From Mediterraneibacter butyricigenes (lineage in GTDB: Bacteria > Bacillota > Clostridia > Lachnospirales > Lachnospiraceae), in the NCBI RefSeq assembly GCF_003574295.1, contig NZ_BHGK01000001.1, positions 2,356,001-2,420,000 of the forward strand: a DNA stretch of 64,000 nucleotides, written 5' to 3'. Numbering within the stretch: the stretch's first letter is position 1; the number at the start of each line of letters is the position of its first letter. This document shows, in pieces, positions 54,376 through 63,000 of the stretch. The notes beneath the pieces were generated by a model. It did no database searches. It was not told the origin of the DNA and was given only the letters and a program-made list of their open reading frames with translations. Position numbers and translations under genes: made by a program.

Positions 54376-55158
54376 GTGACTGAAAAGCAATTACACAAAG
54401 TCAAAAAACAAAGGATGATTTTTCTGATGGCAGCAGTAGTGATTATTGCTGCCCTTCTTTTTGTGTTTATAAACGGGATGAGAAAGCGGCATAAAGAAGC
54501 CGAAGAAGTAAAAAAAGGAGTGGCTTATTTAAAGGAACTGGAAGGCCAGGATCTGAAAGAGATCCAGACAAATATCAAGACGGTGAGATCTTCTATGGGC
54601 TTGGAACTGGCGGATTCGGATGAGGATGCAGTCTGGTCAGAATTTTCCAATTCGGTGATTCTGGGAGATTCCAGAGCGGTTGGATTCTATTTCCATGAAT
54701 TTCTGCCTGAAGAACAGGTAATGGCAGAAGGCGGTGGAATTATTACAGATGCCACGAAATATCTGGATCAGTTAAAGACCTTGAATCCGGATATGATTTT
54801 CCTGTGCTACGGTCTGAATGATGTGGGACTGGGACAGTGGCCGGATGCGGATGATTATGCCAAGGATTATGCCAAGGTCGTAAAGAAACTTCAGAAGGCA
54901 TTGCCGGATGCCACGATCTATATCAATTCCATTCTCCCGGCAGTGGGTGTGGGACTGGATGCGGATCCGGATTATCCGAGAATTGATGAGTACAATGACG
55001 CACTTCAGAAGATGTGCGAAGAAGAGGGCTGGCCTTATATTGACAATACCCAACTGGCGAAGGAACATGAAAATCTGTATCAGGAAGACGGACTTCATGT
55101 GGAAACCGAATTCTATAAGTATTGGGCAGCCAATATGCTGACAGAGGTAGAAGAGTGA
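54376..55158 (+). CDS. Membrane-anchored SGNH/GDSL-family esterase or acyltransferase
   Basis: About 260 residues with one N-terminal membrane helix (MIFLMAAVVIIAALLFVFI) and an extracellular SGNH domain: block I VILGDSRAVGF (Ser99), block III CYGLNDVGLG, block V DGLHVE (Asp238, His241). The set is complete. With the MBOAT and DHHW proteins downstream it forms a polymer O-acylation system of alginate/cellulose-acetylation type. GTG 54376 is chosen because the promoter covers the earlier start. Confidence 0.8.
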   Translation: MTEKQLHKVKKQRMIFLMAAVVIIAALLFVFINGMRKRHKEAEEVKKGVAYLKELEGQDLKEIQTNIKTVRSSMGLELADSDEDAVWSEFSNSVILGDSRAVGFYFHEFLPEEQVMAEGGGIITDATKYLDQLKTLNPDMIFLCYGLNDVGLGQWPDADDYAKDYAKVVKKLQKALPDATIYINSILPAVGVGLDADPDYPRIDEYNDALQKMCEEEGWPYIDNTQLAKEHENLYQEDGLHVETEFYKYWAANMLTEVEE

Positions 55159-55631
55159 TGAAGAATTATTATACCTATATCAAGATCACACTGGTGGTAT
55201 TGTTACTTGGATTTATTGTGTTCGATATGCGGAGAGATCCCATCAGCAACGCGCAGATCGATACGGTGGAAAAAGCAGTGGTGAGTGTGTCGGACTTCAA
55301 GGATGCCTCTCCTTCAGAGAACCGTATGGTTAAGCGGTTTTACGGATTAAATCCAAAGGATTATGAAGGGGCAATTCTCTATGCGCCTTCTGACAATATG
55401 GATGCAAAGGAATTGTTTCTGATCAAACTGACAGACGTGTCTCAGAGCGATGCGGTACAGGATGCGATTGAAGAACGGCTGGATACCCAGAAGAAGAGTT
55501 TTGAAGGCTATGGTGCAGAACAGACAAAGCTTTTGAAGGATCATGTACTGGAAGTGAAAGGAAACTATATTCTTTATTATGTTGGCGGAAATACATCGAA
55601 AGTCCGTCAGGCATTCTTAGACAGTTTATAG
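55158..55631 (+). CDS. DUF4358-type membrane-anchored protein
   Basis: A 157-residue protein with an N-terminal membrane helix (ITLVVLLLGFIVFDM) and an extracellular alpha/beta domain (FYGLNPKDYEGAILYAPSD). ATG overlaps the SGNH stop by one base. Genes of this kind recur beside MBOAT/SGNH clusters in Lachnospiraceae. No catalytic motif is visible, so an accessory role in polymer acylation is inferred from context only. Confidence 0.7.
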   Translation: MKNYYTYIKITLVVLLLGFIVFDMRRDPISNAQIDTVEKAVVSVSDFKDASPSENRMVKRFYGLNPKDYEGAILYAPSDNMDAKELFLIKLTDVSQSDAVQDAIEERLDTQKKSFEGYGAEQTKLLKDHVLEVKGNYILYYVGGNTSKVRQAFLDSL

Positions 55632-55650
55632 AAAGGGCGGAAAGAATGTT

Positions 55651-57072
55651 ATGATCTTCAGCAGTATCTTTTTTATCTTCATATTTTTGCCGCTCACATT
55701 GCTGGTCTATTATCTGACACCTTTTAAGGCGAAGAACCTGGTATTGTTGCTGGTGAGTCTGATCTTCTATGCCTGGGGAGAGCCGGTCTATGTTCTTCTG
55801 ATGTTGTTCAGCATCGGAATCAACTATGTCAGTGGACGTGAGATTGAGGCATTTCGCTCAGAAAATACAGAACAATCCGAGCAGAAAGCAAAGATTGCCA
55901 TGATCGTGACGGTTGTGATCAACCTTTGTATTCTGGGATTTTATAAATACTTCGGATTCGTCATGGACAACTTAAATGCGGTGCTTCCGTTTGAAATTTC
56001 TTACCACGCACTGTCCCTTCCGATCGGTATTTCCTTCTATACATTCCAGACCATGTCTTATGTGATCGATGTGTATCGGAAAAAGGTAGAAGCGCAGCAT
56101 AATCTCATAACCTTCGGAGCGTATGTATCCATGTTTCCGCAGCTGATCGCAGGACCGATCGTCCGTTATTCGGATGTGGAAAGACAGTTGCAGCACCGGA
56201 GAATTTCCAGAGAAAAATTCGGAGACGGAGCCATGTGGTTCTTGCAGGGTCTCGGGAAAAAGGTGATCCTTGCGAACAATATCGGAATGGTCTATGACTC
56301 CATTCTTGCGTTGGGTGCGTCCGAAACTTCCATGCTGACGGCATGGATTGGAGCCTTTGCCTATACCATGCAGATTTATTATGATTTTGGCGGTTATTCC
56401 GATATGGCAATCGGCCTCGGTAAAATGCTGGGATTCGATTTTATCAAGAACTTTGATTATCCGTATATTTCCACCAGTATCACGGAATTCTGGAGAAGAT
56501 GGCATATTTCCCTGAGCAGCTGGTTTAAAGAATATGTCTATATTCCGCTGGGAGGAAACAGGTGCAGTACGGCGAAAGCAATCCGCAATCTAATGATCGT
56601 CTGGTGTTTGACCGGATTGTGGCATGGAGCAGCCTGGAACTTTATTTTCTGGGGCTTATATTATGGAATACTTCTCTGTCTGGAGAAATATATATTAAAA
56701 GGGGTATTGGAACGGATGCCTCAGGCCGTCAAACATCTGTATACGATGGCGTTGGTTATGATCGGATGGATGTTGTTTGCCGCACCGGGAATGGGACGGG
56801 CTGCCTCTTACATCGGAACCATGTTCTGTGTGGGTGGACATGGTCTGGCAGACTGGACCGGATTTTATTATCTGAAATCAACGCTGATTCTTGGAATCGC
56901 TGCGCTCCTTTGCAGCACGCCACTGATCTATCAGCGGTTTGAACATGCAATGTGCAGCAGAAGCAAGATGCGACAGATGTTATGTATTGTGGCATATGCG
57001 GTGGTCTTTCTGATTTGTACGGCCTATCTTGTAAACGCCACATACAACCCGTTCCTGTATTTCAGATTCTAG
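55651..57072 (+). CDS. MBOAT family O-acyltransferase (AlgI-like)
   Basis: A 473-residue polytopic membrane protein with MBOAT features EFWRRWHISLSSWFKEYVY and the catalytic-type His in LTGLWHGAAWNFIFWG. It moves acyl groups from a cytoplasmic donor across the membrane for transfer by the SGNH and DHHW partners. ATG follows AAAGGGCGGAAAG. The next gene begins about 200 bp later; that gap shows no convincing gene. Confidence 0.92.
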   Translation: MIFSSIFFIFIFLPLTLLVYYLTPFKAKNLVLLLVSLIFYAWGEPVYVLLMLFSIGINYVSGREIEAFRSENTEQSEQKAKIAMIVTVVINLCILGFYKYFGFVMDNLNAVLPFEISYHALSLPIGISFYTFQTMSYVIDVYRKKVEAQHNLITFGAYVSMFPQLIAGPIVRYSDVERQLQHRRISREKFGDGAMWFLQGLGKKVILANNIGMVYDSILALGASETSMLTAWIGAFAYTMQIYYDFGGYSDMAIGLGKMLGFDFIKNFDYPYISTSITEFWRRWHISLSSWFKEYVYIPLGGNRCSTAKAIRNLMIVWCLTGLWHGAAWNFIFWGLYYGILLCLEKYILKGVLERMPQAVKHLYTMALVMIGWMLFAAPGMGRAASYIGTMFCVGGHGLADWTGFYYLKSTLILGIAALLCSTPLIYQRFEHAMCSRSKMRQMLCIVAYAVVFLICTAYLVNATYNPFLYFRF

Positions 57073-57269
57073 TCTTACAGTCTGAGAAACGGAGTTTCCG
57101 GACGCAGTGCCTGAGAAACTGAACAAAGGTGCAGAATTAGAACAGAGACTTCCGGGTTCAGAATCTGAGCGAGTGGAGCACTCGGAAAAATGCAGGAGAT
57201 ATGCAGGCGTATACAACTGTGATGCCTGGGAAATGATCCGTGTGAAAAAACGGGTATCGGAGGATAGAA

Positions 57270-58469
57270 ATGGACAGCGAAAAGCAGGAACGATATGAAA
57301 AATATAAAAAAAGACGGCGAAGGGCAACCGGACTTGCGGTAGCGTTGCTGTTGGTAGTGCCGATGGTGGTACTTCCCATTGCAAGTCTGATCAAACCGGA
57401 TGTGAAGTTTTCCGCAGAGGAAAACAGAATCCTGACCCAGAGACCGAAGCTGAATCCGGAAACTTTGAAATCCAAAAGTTTTATGGAGGATATGGAGTCC
57501 TATACCTCGGATCAGTTTATTTTCAGGGATTGGTGGGTCAGCCTGAAAGTACGCTCGGATATGCTTCTCGGAAAACGGGAATTTAACGGAGTGTATCTGG
57601 GAAAGGAAAAGTACCTGATGCAGGCGATGTCAGAGCCGAATGAAAAGGCAGTCAAAGAAAATCTGGCGGCAATCAGTAATCTGGCAGATAAAAATTCCAG
57701 TCTGAATGTCAATGTCATGATTATTCCGAATGCGGCGTATGTGCTGAAGGACAAGCTGCCGAAAGGTGCGCCTGTCCGGGATCAGAGTGAGGATATGAAA
57801 CAGATCCGGGAGGAACTTTCCGGAACGGTCAACTGTATTGATGTGACCAGAACCCTGAAAAAGCATCAGGATGAGCAGATTTATTATAAGACCGATCATC
57901 ACTGGACCAGTAAGGGCGCCTGCCTTGCATTTGAAGATGCGGCAGAATCTCTGGGAATTACAGACCCTGTCACGAATTATGATATTTATACGGTGACCAC
58001 GGATTTCTCCGGAACGTTGGCATCCAGGAGCGGATATCACAGTGGGAAAGATTCCATCCAGGTTTATGCACCGAAGGACGGAAAGACAGAGTATCTGGTG
58101 ACGGATTCGGATAATAAAGAGCAGCGTGCCACCGTTTATGACAGGGATGCGCTGAAAGAAAAGGACAAGTATCAGGTATTCTTTGGCGGAAACCATGCGT
58201 TGGTTGATATTACAACTGCCAACGATACGAAAAACCGGCTTCTGGTATTTAAGGATTCTTATGCCAATTGTTTTGTCCCGTTTTTGATTCCTTATTATAA
58301 TGAAATCGTGATGGTGGATCCGAGATATTATTATGACAATGTGGATCAGTTGATTTCCAGTAAAGGAATTACAGATGTGTTATTTTTATATAATATGGAT
58401 ACATTCCTGACAGACAATTCGATTTCAGATGTTCTGGCATCCGACAGTTCTGACAGTTCAGAAGAATAA
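57270..58469 (+). CDS. DHHW family (AlgX/AlgJ-like) extracellular O-acetylation protein
   Basis: A 399-residue protein with a basic N-terminus, one membrane helix (about 19-42) and an extracellular SGNH-like domain with the motif TDHHWTSKG (Asp209, His210, His211, Trp212) and a C-terminal Ser block (LLVFKDSYANCF). AlgJ/AlgX relatives bind and acetylate polysaccharide. It completes the cassette with the SGNH, DUF4358 and MBOAT genes. The polymer is unknown; position suggests spore or vegetative envelope polysaccharide. Confidence 0.88.
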   Translation: MDSEKQERYEKYKKRRRRATGLAVALLLVVPMVVLPIASLIKPDVKFSAEENRILTQRPKLNPETLKSKSFMEDMESYTSDQFIFRDWWVSLKVRSDMLLGKREFNGVYLGKEKYLMQAMSEPNEKAVKENLAAISNLADKNSSLNVNVMIIPNAAYVLKDKLPKGAPVRDQSEDMKQIREELSGTVNCIDVTRTLKKHQDEQIYYKTDHHWTSKGACLAFEDAAESLGITDPVTNYDIYTVTTDFSGTLASRSGYHSGKDSIQVYAPKDGKTEYLVTDSDNKEQRATVYDRDALKEKDKYQVFFGGNHALVDITTANDTKNRLLVFKDSYANCFVPFLIPYYNEIVMVDPRYYYDNVDQLISSKGITDVLFLYNMDTFLTDNSISDVLASDSSDSSEE

Positions 58470-58492
58470 AACTCTTTGTTCTGAGTATACTA
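58464..58492 (+). promoter_or_regulatory. Candidate sigma-G promoter for spoVAD-spoVAE
   Basis: GAATA (58464-58468, fits -35 GMATR; it overlaps the stop codon of the DHHW gene), 17 bp, then TATACTA (58486-58492, six of seven to CATACTA). Spacing is identical to the candidate before spoVAA. The -10 lies in the loop of a terminator hairpin, so the sporulation transcript would start after the hairpin's 5' arm. Confidence 0.55.
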
Positions 58493-58522
58493 ACAGTATT
58501 GCTTGGGACAAGGAGTTTTTTT
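58471..58522 (+). terminator. Terminator whose 3' arm holds the spoVAD ribosome binding site
   Basis: ACTCTTTGT (58471-58479) pairs with ACAAGGAGT (58508-58516) over 9 bp (one wobble). T7 (58516-58522) follows and abuts the spoVAD ATG. The AAGGAG of spoVAD is within the 3' arm. The hairpin can form only on read-through transcripts from the DHHW gene. Confidence 0.7.
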
Positions 58523-59587
58523 ATGGAAAGAAAACAAGGAGAACAAAGTATTCAATTTGATCAGGCACCATTTATCGTAAGCCATGCCTCGGTGGTAGGA
58601 AAAAAAGAAGGAGAGGGCCCTCTGGGAAATGCCTTTGATCTGGTGAATCCCGATGACCTGTTTGGAAAATCTACCTGGGAGGAAGCTGAAAGTGCAATGC
58701 AGAAGGAAGCATGTCTTCTGGCACTGCAAAAAGGGAAGACGGAACCGGAAGAGGTACGGTTTTTGTTTGGTGGAGATTTGCTGCGGCAAGGGATTGCGAC
58801 TTCTATGGGGGTGGAACCTTTCCGGATTCCGCTGTTTGGACTTTACGGAGCGTGCTCGACTTCGGGAGAGGCACTGGCATTGGGGGCCATGACGGTAGCG
58901 GGCGGTTATGCGGATTATACACTTGCGGTTACTTCCAGTCATTTTGGGAGTGCGGAGAAAGAATTCCGGTTTCCGTTGGGGTATGCGAACCAGCGGCCTT
59001 TAAGTGCACAGTGGACGGTGACAGGAAGCGGAGCGTTCCTGCTGGGGCGCGGTGGAAGCTCTGAAGGTGGTAGTGGAATTGAAAGTGTTTTGGAAAGTGG
59101 AAAAGAAAAAAGCCATGTGAGGATCCGGGGAGTGACCATCGGAAAGATTGTGGACTACGGACTGAAGGATTCCCAGAATATGGGAGCCTGTATGGCGCCG
59201 GCTGCGGCAGATACGATCCACAGAGCACTGACTGATTTTCAAATGACACCGGACTCTTTTGATAAGATTATCACCGGTGATCTGGGATATATTGGCAGTG
59301 AGATTCTGCTGGATATTCTGGAAAAAAATGAAATCGTCCTGCAAAAGAAACATTTAGACTGTGGGAAACTGATTTTTGATCAGGAAACACAGGATACGCA
59401 TGCAGGAGGCAGTGGTTGTGGTTGTGCCGCCACCACGTTATCTGCGTATATTTTGCCGAGGTTGTGGAAGGGAGAATGGAAGAGAGTGCTGTTTGTTCCG
59501 ACGGGAGCGTTGATGTCAACGGTCAGCTTCAACGAAGGGAAGAGTGTGCCGGGAATCGCACATGCCATTTTGTTGGAGCACTGTTGA
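58523..59587 (+). CDS. spoVAD: Stage V sporulation protein AD
   Basis: A 354-residue thiolase-fold protein (LFGLYGACSTSGEALALGAM, SSHFGSAEKEFRFPLGYAN, HAGGSGCGCAATTLSAYIL). In B. subtilis it binds dipicolinic acid on the forespore surface and is essential for DPA uptake. ATG follows AAGGAG plus seven T. It is normally the direct neighbour of spoVAC; here it is separated by about 7.5 kb. Confidence 0.95.
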   Translation: MERKQGEQSIQFDQAPFIVSHASVVGKKEGEGPLGNAFDLVNPDDLFGKSTWEEAESAMQKEACLLALQKGKTEPEEVRFLFGGDLLRQGIATSMGVEPFRIPLFGLYGACSTSGEALALGAMTVAGGYADYTLAVTSSHFGSAEKEFRFPLGYANQRPLSAQWTVTGSGAFLLGRGGSSEGGSGIESVLESGKEKSHVRIRGVTIGKIVDYGLKDSQNMGACMAPAAADTIHRALTDFQMTPDSFDKIITGDLGYIGSEILLDILEKNEIVLQKKHLDCGKLIFDQETQDTHAGGSGCGCAATTLSAYILPRLWKGEWKRVLFVPTGALMSTVSFNEGKSVPGIAHAILLEHC

Positions 59588-59754
59588 GAAAAATGCGATT
59601 TCTGAAATGTGGATGATGGACGGGCAGACTGTCCGTTGACAGAAAAATCGCGTATGCTCCGATGTGACTGTAGAGTTAATTATTAACAGTGGAAGGGAAA
59701 TCGTGAGCTGAAAAAAATATAAGAGAATATAAGGTGGAAAAGAGGAGAATCGGG

Positions 59755-60111
59755 ATGAATTATGTGCATGCATTCTGGGTGGGCGGTCTGATCTGTGCAC
59801 TCAGCCAGATCCTGTTGGATCGCACCAAACTGATGCCGGGGAGGATTATGGTACTGTTGGTATGCAGTGGAGCTATTCTTGGTTTTTGTAATCTGTATGA
59901 ACCGTTGAAAGAATTTGCTCATGCGGGCGCTAGTGTTCCGTTGCTGGGCTTTGGAAATACGCTGTGGCAGGGCGTGAAAGAGGCTGTGGAGAAAGAAGGG
60001 TTTATCGGAATCTTTATGGGCGGGTTTAAAGCCAGTGCTGTGGGAATTTCGGCGGCATTGATTTTCGGGTATCTGGCTTCATTTCTGTTCGAACCGAGGA
60101 TGAAAAAATAG
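59755..60111 (+). CDS. spoVAE: Stage V sporulation protein AE
   Basis: A 118-residue membrane protein of SpoVAEb type (FWVGGLICALSQILLDRTKL, GASVPLLGFGNTLWQGVKEA). It is the integral partner of SpoVAC in the DPA channel. ATG at 59755 follows AGAGGAG. The 167-bp gap from spoVAD contains an imperfect hairpin (GCGATTT...AAATCGC at about 59593-59652). Confidence 0.93.
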   Translation: MNYVHAFWVGGLICALSQILLDRTKLMPGRIMVLLVCSGAILGFCNLYEPLKEFAHAGASVPLLGFGNTLWQGVKEAVEKEGFIGIFMGGFKASAVGISAALIFGYLASFLFEPRMKK

Positions 60112-60243
60112 AATGTTAAATCTATGTAAAATAAAAGTTGAATGATCGTAAACTTTATTGTATTTTCAGGATAATAATGTTATCGTAAGACCGTTAATGA
60201 GAAGGTTTGATGAGAAAATGATGAAGAATATCAGGAGGATTGT

Positions 60244-61887
60244 ATGAATTACGTTAACATTATTCTTCCGTTCGTCGGGGGACTGGGAATGTTTATATAC
60301 GGCATGCAGATCATGGCACAGGGACTTGAAAATGCAGCCGGAAATCGAATGAAATCTCTGTTGGAGGTTTTGACAAAGAACAAGTTTTTTGGGGTGCTTC
60401 TGGGAGCTCTTATCACAGCGGTGATTCAGAGCTCTTCAGCAACGACCGTTATGGTAGTGGGATTTGTAAATGCGGGAATTATGAATCTGAATCAGGCCAT
60501 GGGCGTGATTATGGGTGCGAATATCGGAACGACCGTGACCGGATGGTTGGTTTCCAGTGTGGAGTGGGCAAAATTCTTAAGTCCTGCCAATCTGGCACCG
60601 CTTGCCATCATCATCGGTGTGGTGATCATGTTGACAGGAACCAGACGATCAACAAAAGACATTTCCAGTATCATCATTGGATTTGGTCTGTTGTTCGTGG
60701 GAATTACGACCATGTCATCTGCAGTATCTCCGTTACAGCAGTCAGAAGGATTCCGAAATATGTTTGTGGTTTTGGGCGGCAATCCGTTTTTGGGAATCGT
60801 AGCCGGAGCACTGGTTACGGCAATTATTCAGAGTTCTTCTGCTTCCGTGGGAATTCTGCAGAGTCTGGCGGCGGCAGGTTTGGTTCCGTTTAATGCAGCG
60901 ATTTATATCATCATGGGTCAGAACATCGGTACCTGTGTGACTGCGATGCTGTCCAGTGTAGGTGCAAAGAGAAATGCAAAGACAGCTGCGATCATGCATC
61001 TGTTGTTTAATATCATTGGAACGATTATTTTTTCCGTCTTGGCGATCGTATTCTTCCAGGTGATACGTCCGGATATGGGATCAGGAATCATCAGCCAGAC
61101 CCAGATTAGTGCCGTGCATACTGCATTTAATATCTGTACCACGGTTCTGCTCTTCCCGGTTTCTGACCTGATCATCAAACTGGCAAAGAAGATCGGACGA
61201 GTTGAAGAGGAAGAACAGAACGACGACAGCAAAGTGCTTTTGGACGAGCGTATGCTGGAAACTCCGGGCCTGGCGTTGCAGACGACTTTGAGTGAGGTTT
61301 CCCGTATGGGACATATCGTAGAGGATACCCTGGAGAAATCCAGAAATGTGATGTTTACCAAAGATTTTCAGGATATTATGGAAATCAAAGAGATGGAAGA
61401 TAAAGTGGACCGGCTCTGTGGGGGAATCACTGAATATGTCATTAAGATCAGTACTCTGTCCATCAGTGAGAAAGAACACGAAGAAGTAGCGGGACTTTTA
61501 CAGATATTATCCGATATGGAACGGATCAGCGATTACTGTGAAAATGTATCCGAGTTTGCGGAAACACTGTATGAGAGAAAGGCAGAGTTTTCAGAGATTG
61601 GAAAAGCGCAGATGAAAGAAATGATCGACGTCTGTATCAAGAGTTATCATTGTGCCTTACTGGCATTTGAAAGCCAGGATTCGGAAATGGCAATGAAAGT
61701 GATTGAAGAAGAGACGAAGGCGGATGATCTGGAAGTGCAGTTGCGTTCGGATCATATGCAGAGAATGGCGAACGGACAGTGTGCGACGGATCCGGGAATC
61801 GTGTTCCTGGATGCACTGGTATGTATGGAACGTATTTCAGACCATGCGAGAAACATTGCGGAAGAGCTGTTGACTGAGTCGAAATAA
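60244..61887 (+). CDS. Na/Pi cotransporter family protein with PhoU-like domain
   Basis: A 547-residue protein with two NptA/SLC34-type repeats carrying the inverted QSSS motifs (ITAVIQSSSATTVMVVGF and VTAIIQSSSASVGIL). A C-terminal PhoU-like helical domain (about 340-545) follows. It is predicted to move phosphate or another anion with sodium; several bacterial members lack proven phosphate transport. ATG follows CAGGAGGATTGT. The gene is monocistronic and ended by a terminator at 61999. Confidence 0.9.
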   Translation: MNYVNIILPFVGGLGMFIYGMQIMAQGLENAAGNRMKSLLEVLTKNKFFGVLLGALITAVIQSSSATTVMVVGFVNAGIMNLNQAMGVIMGANIGTTVTGWLVSSVEWAKFLSPANLAPLAIIIGVVIMLTGTRRSTKDISSIIIGFGLLFVGITTMSSAVSPLQQSEGFRNMFVVLGGNPFLGIVAGALVTAIIQSSSASVGILQSLAAAGLVPFNAAIYIIMGQNIGTCVTAMLSSVGAKRNAKTAAIMHLLFNIIGTIIFSVLAIVFFQVIRPDMGSGIISQTQISAVHTAFNICTTVLLFPVSDLIIKLAKKIGRVEEEEQNDDSKVLLDERMLETPGLALQTTLSEVSRMGHIVEDTLEKSRNVMFTKDFQDIMEIKEMEDKVDRLCGGITEYVIKISTLSISEKEHEEVAGLLQILSDMERISDYCENVSEFAETLYERKAEFSEIGKAQMKEMIDVCIKSYHCALLAFESQDSEMAMKVIEEETKADDLEVQLRSDHMQRMANGQCATDPGIVFLDALVCMERISDHARNIAEELLTESK

Positions 61888-61998
61888 AGACATGGAAAGA
61901 CTGAAATCCGGCATCGGATTGTGTAAGCAAAAGACAGTAAATAAATGCCGGACTGACAGGCGGAGCGAAGGTAAAAAGAATAGAGCAACGAACAGAAT

Positions 61999-62040
61999 AA
62001 CGGAGAGTTACACACAGAAATGTGATGTGATTCTCCGTTT
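61999..62040 (+). terminator. Intrinsic terminator after the Na/Pi gene
   Basis: The stem AACGGAGA / TCTCCGTT has a 25-nt loop and is followed by a short T-tract. An inverted repeat TCCGGCAT/ATGCCGGA lies upstream (about 61907-61956). The rest of the gap to 62176 holds no gene I recognise. Confidence 0.7.
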
Positions 62041-62176
62041 TGCGTTGCCAAGCATACGACAAAATGGGCGACTTCTGCATTGCGGAGAAGCATCTTAAGA
62101 AAGTCTTCAGAAATTAAGTGAGGAAATATTATGAAATATATTATAAGATAAAGAAAAATGGAGTGGGAGGGATTGT

Positions 62177-62995
62177 GTGGAATATGCGATTGAAGTAAAA
62201 AATCTGTATAAGCTATACCGGGTAGGAGATGAAGTAGTCCGGGCTTTAAACGGCGTGGACTTTCAGATAAAAAAAGGAGAATTCTGTGCCATCGTGGGAA
62301 CATCCGGCTCCGGAAAATCTACCCTGTTGAATATGCTGGCAGGTCTGGAGAAACCGACAAAGGGTGAAGTGATCATCGCCGGACAGCATATCGAACATAT
62401 GGAAGAAGATGAACTGGTCAGTTTTCGACGGGAAAATGTAGGATTTATTTTCCAGTCATTCCATCTGATCGGGACAATGAATGCCGTGGAAAATGTGGCA
62501 CTTCCGCTTAGTTTTCGTGGAGTCCCAAGATCAGAGCGGCTGAAAAAAGCAGATAAGATGCTGGATCTGGTGAAACTGAAAAAGCATAAAAAACATTTTC
62601 CGAATCAGATGTCCGGAGGACAGCAGCAGAGAGTAGGCGTGGCGCGGGCACTGGTGGTAGAACCGGAGATTATTTTTGCGGATGAGCCAACCGGAAATCT
62701 GGATTCTCATACCTCAGAAGATGTCATGCATCTGATGCAGGATGTGGTACGTAAAGAAAAAAGAACACTGGTAATGGTAACCCACGATAATCATCTTGCG
62801 GAATATGCAGATCGTGTCTTTCATATTATCGATGGAAAGATCGTGAAGATTGAAGAGAATCATCATGAGAAGGAAGAAAGTCTACAAGAGAAAGACGAGG
62901 GAAGCACAGGAAAGAAGACAGAACGAAATCCAGTGAAAAAAGACGAACGAGTCCAAGCCGATAAGAATAATAAGAAGGAAAAGGAGAGGGCATAA
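62177..62995 (+). CDS. ABC transporter ATPase (MacB/LolD type) with charged C-terminal tail
   Basis: A 272-residue ATPase with Walker A GTSGSGKSTLLN, signature MSGGQQQRVGVARAL and Walker B IIFADEPTGNLD. The C-terminal about 45 residues form a Lys/Glu-rich tail (ENHHEKEESLQEKDE...), absent from typical relatives. GTG at 62177 follows GGGAGGG. The following gene encodes a secreted CARDB-like protein; an FtsX permease is expected just beyond the window. Confidence 0.9.
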   Translation: MEYAIEVKNLYKLYRVGDEVVRALNGVDFQIKKGEFCAIVGTSGSGKSTLLNMLAGLEKPTKGEVIIAGQHIEHMEEDELVSFRRENVGFIFQSFHLIGTMNAVENVALPLSFRGVPRSERLKKADKMLDLVKLKKHKKHFPNQMSGGQQQRVGVARALVVEPEIIFADEPTGNLDSHTSEDVMHLMQDVVRKEKRTLVMVTHDNHLAEYADRVFHIIDGKIVKIEENHHEKEESLQEKDEGSTGKKTERNPVKKDERVQADKNNKKEKERA

Positions 62996-63000
62996 AAGAC

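Noticed and set aside
57107-57298. 63-codon ORF between the MBOAT and DHHW genes
   Set aside because: It has no ribosome binding site, overlaps the DHHW start and its composition is not protein-like.
57270-58469. Sporulation-specific sigma promoter for the acyl-transfer cassette
   Set aside because: I found only a SigA-type promoter (54306-54334) upstream of the cassette; no GMATR-N17-CATACTA pattern precedes the SGNH gene.
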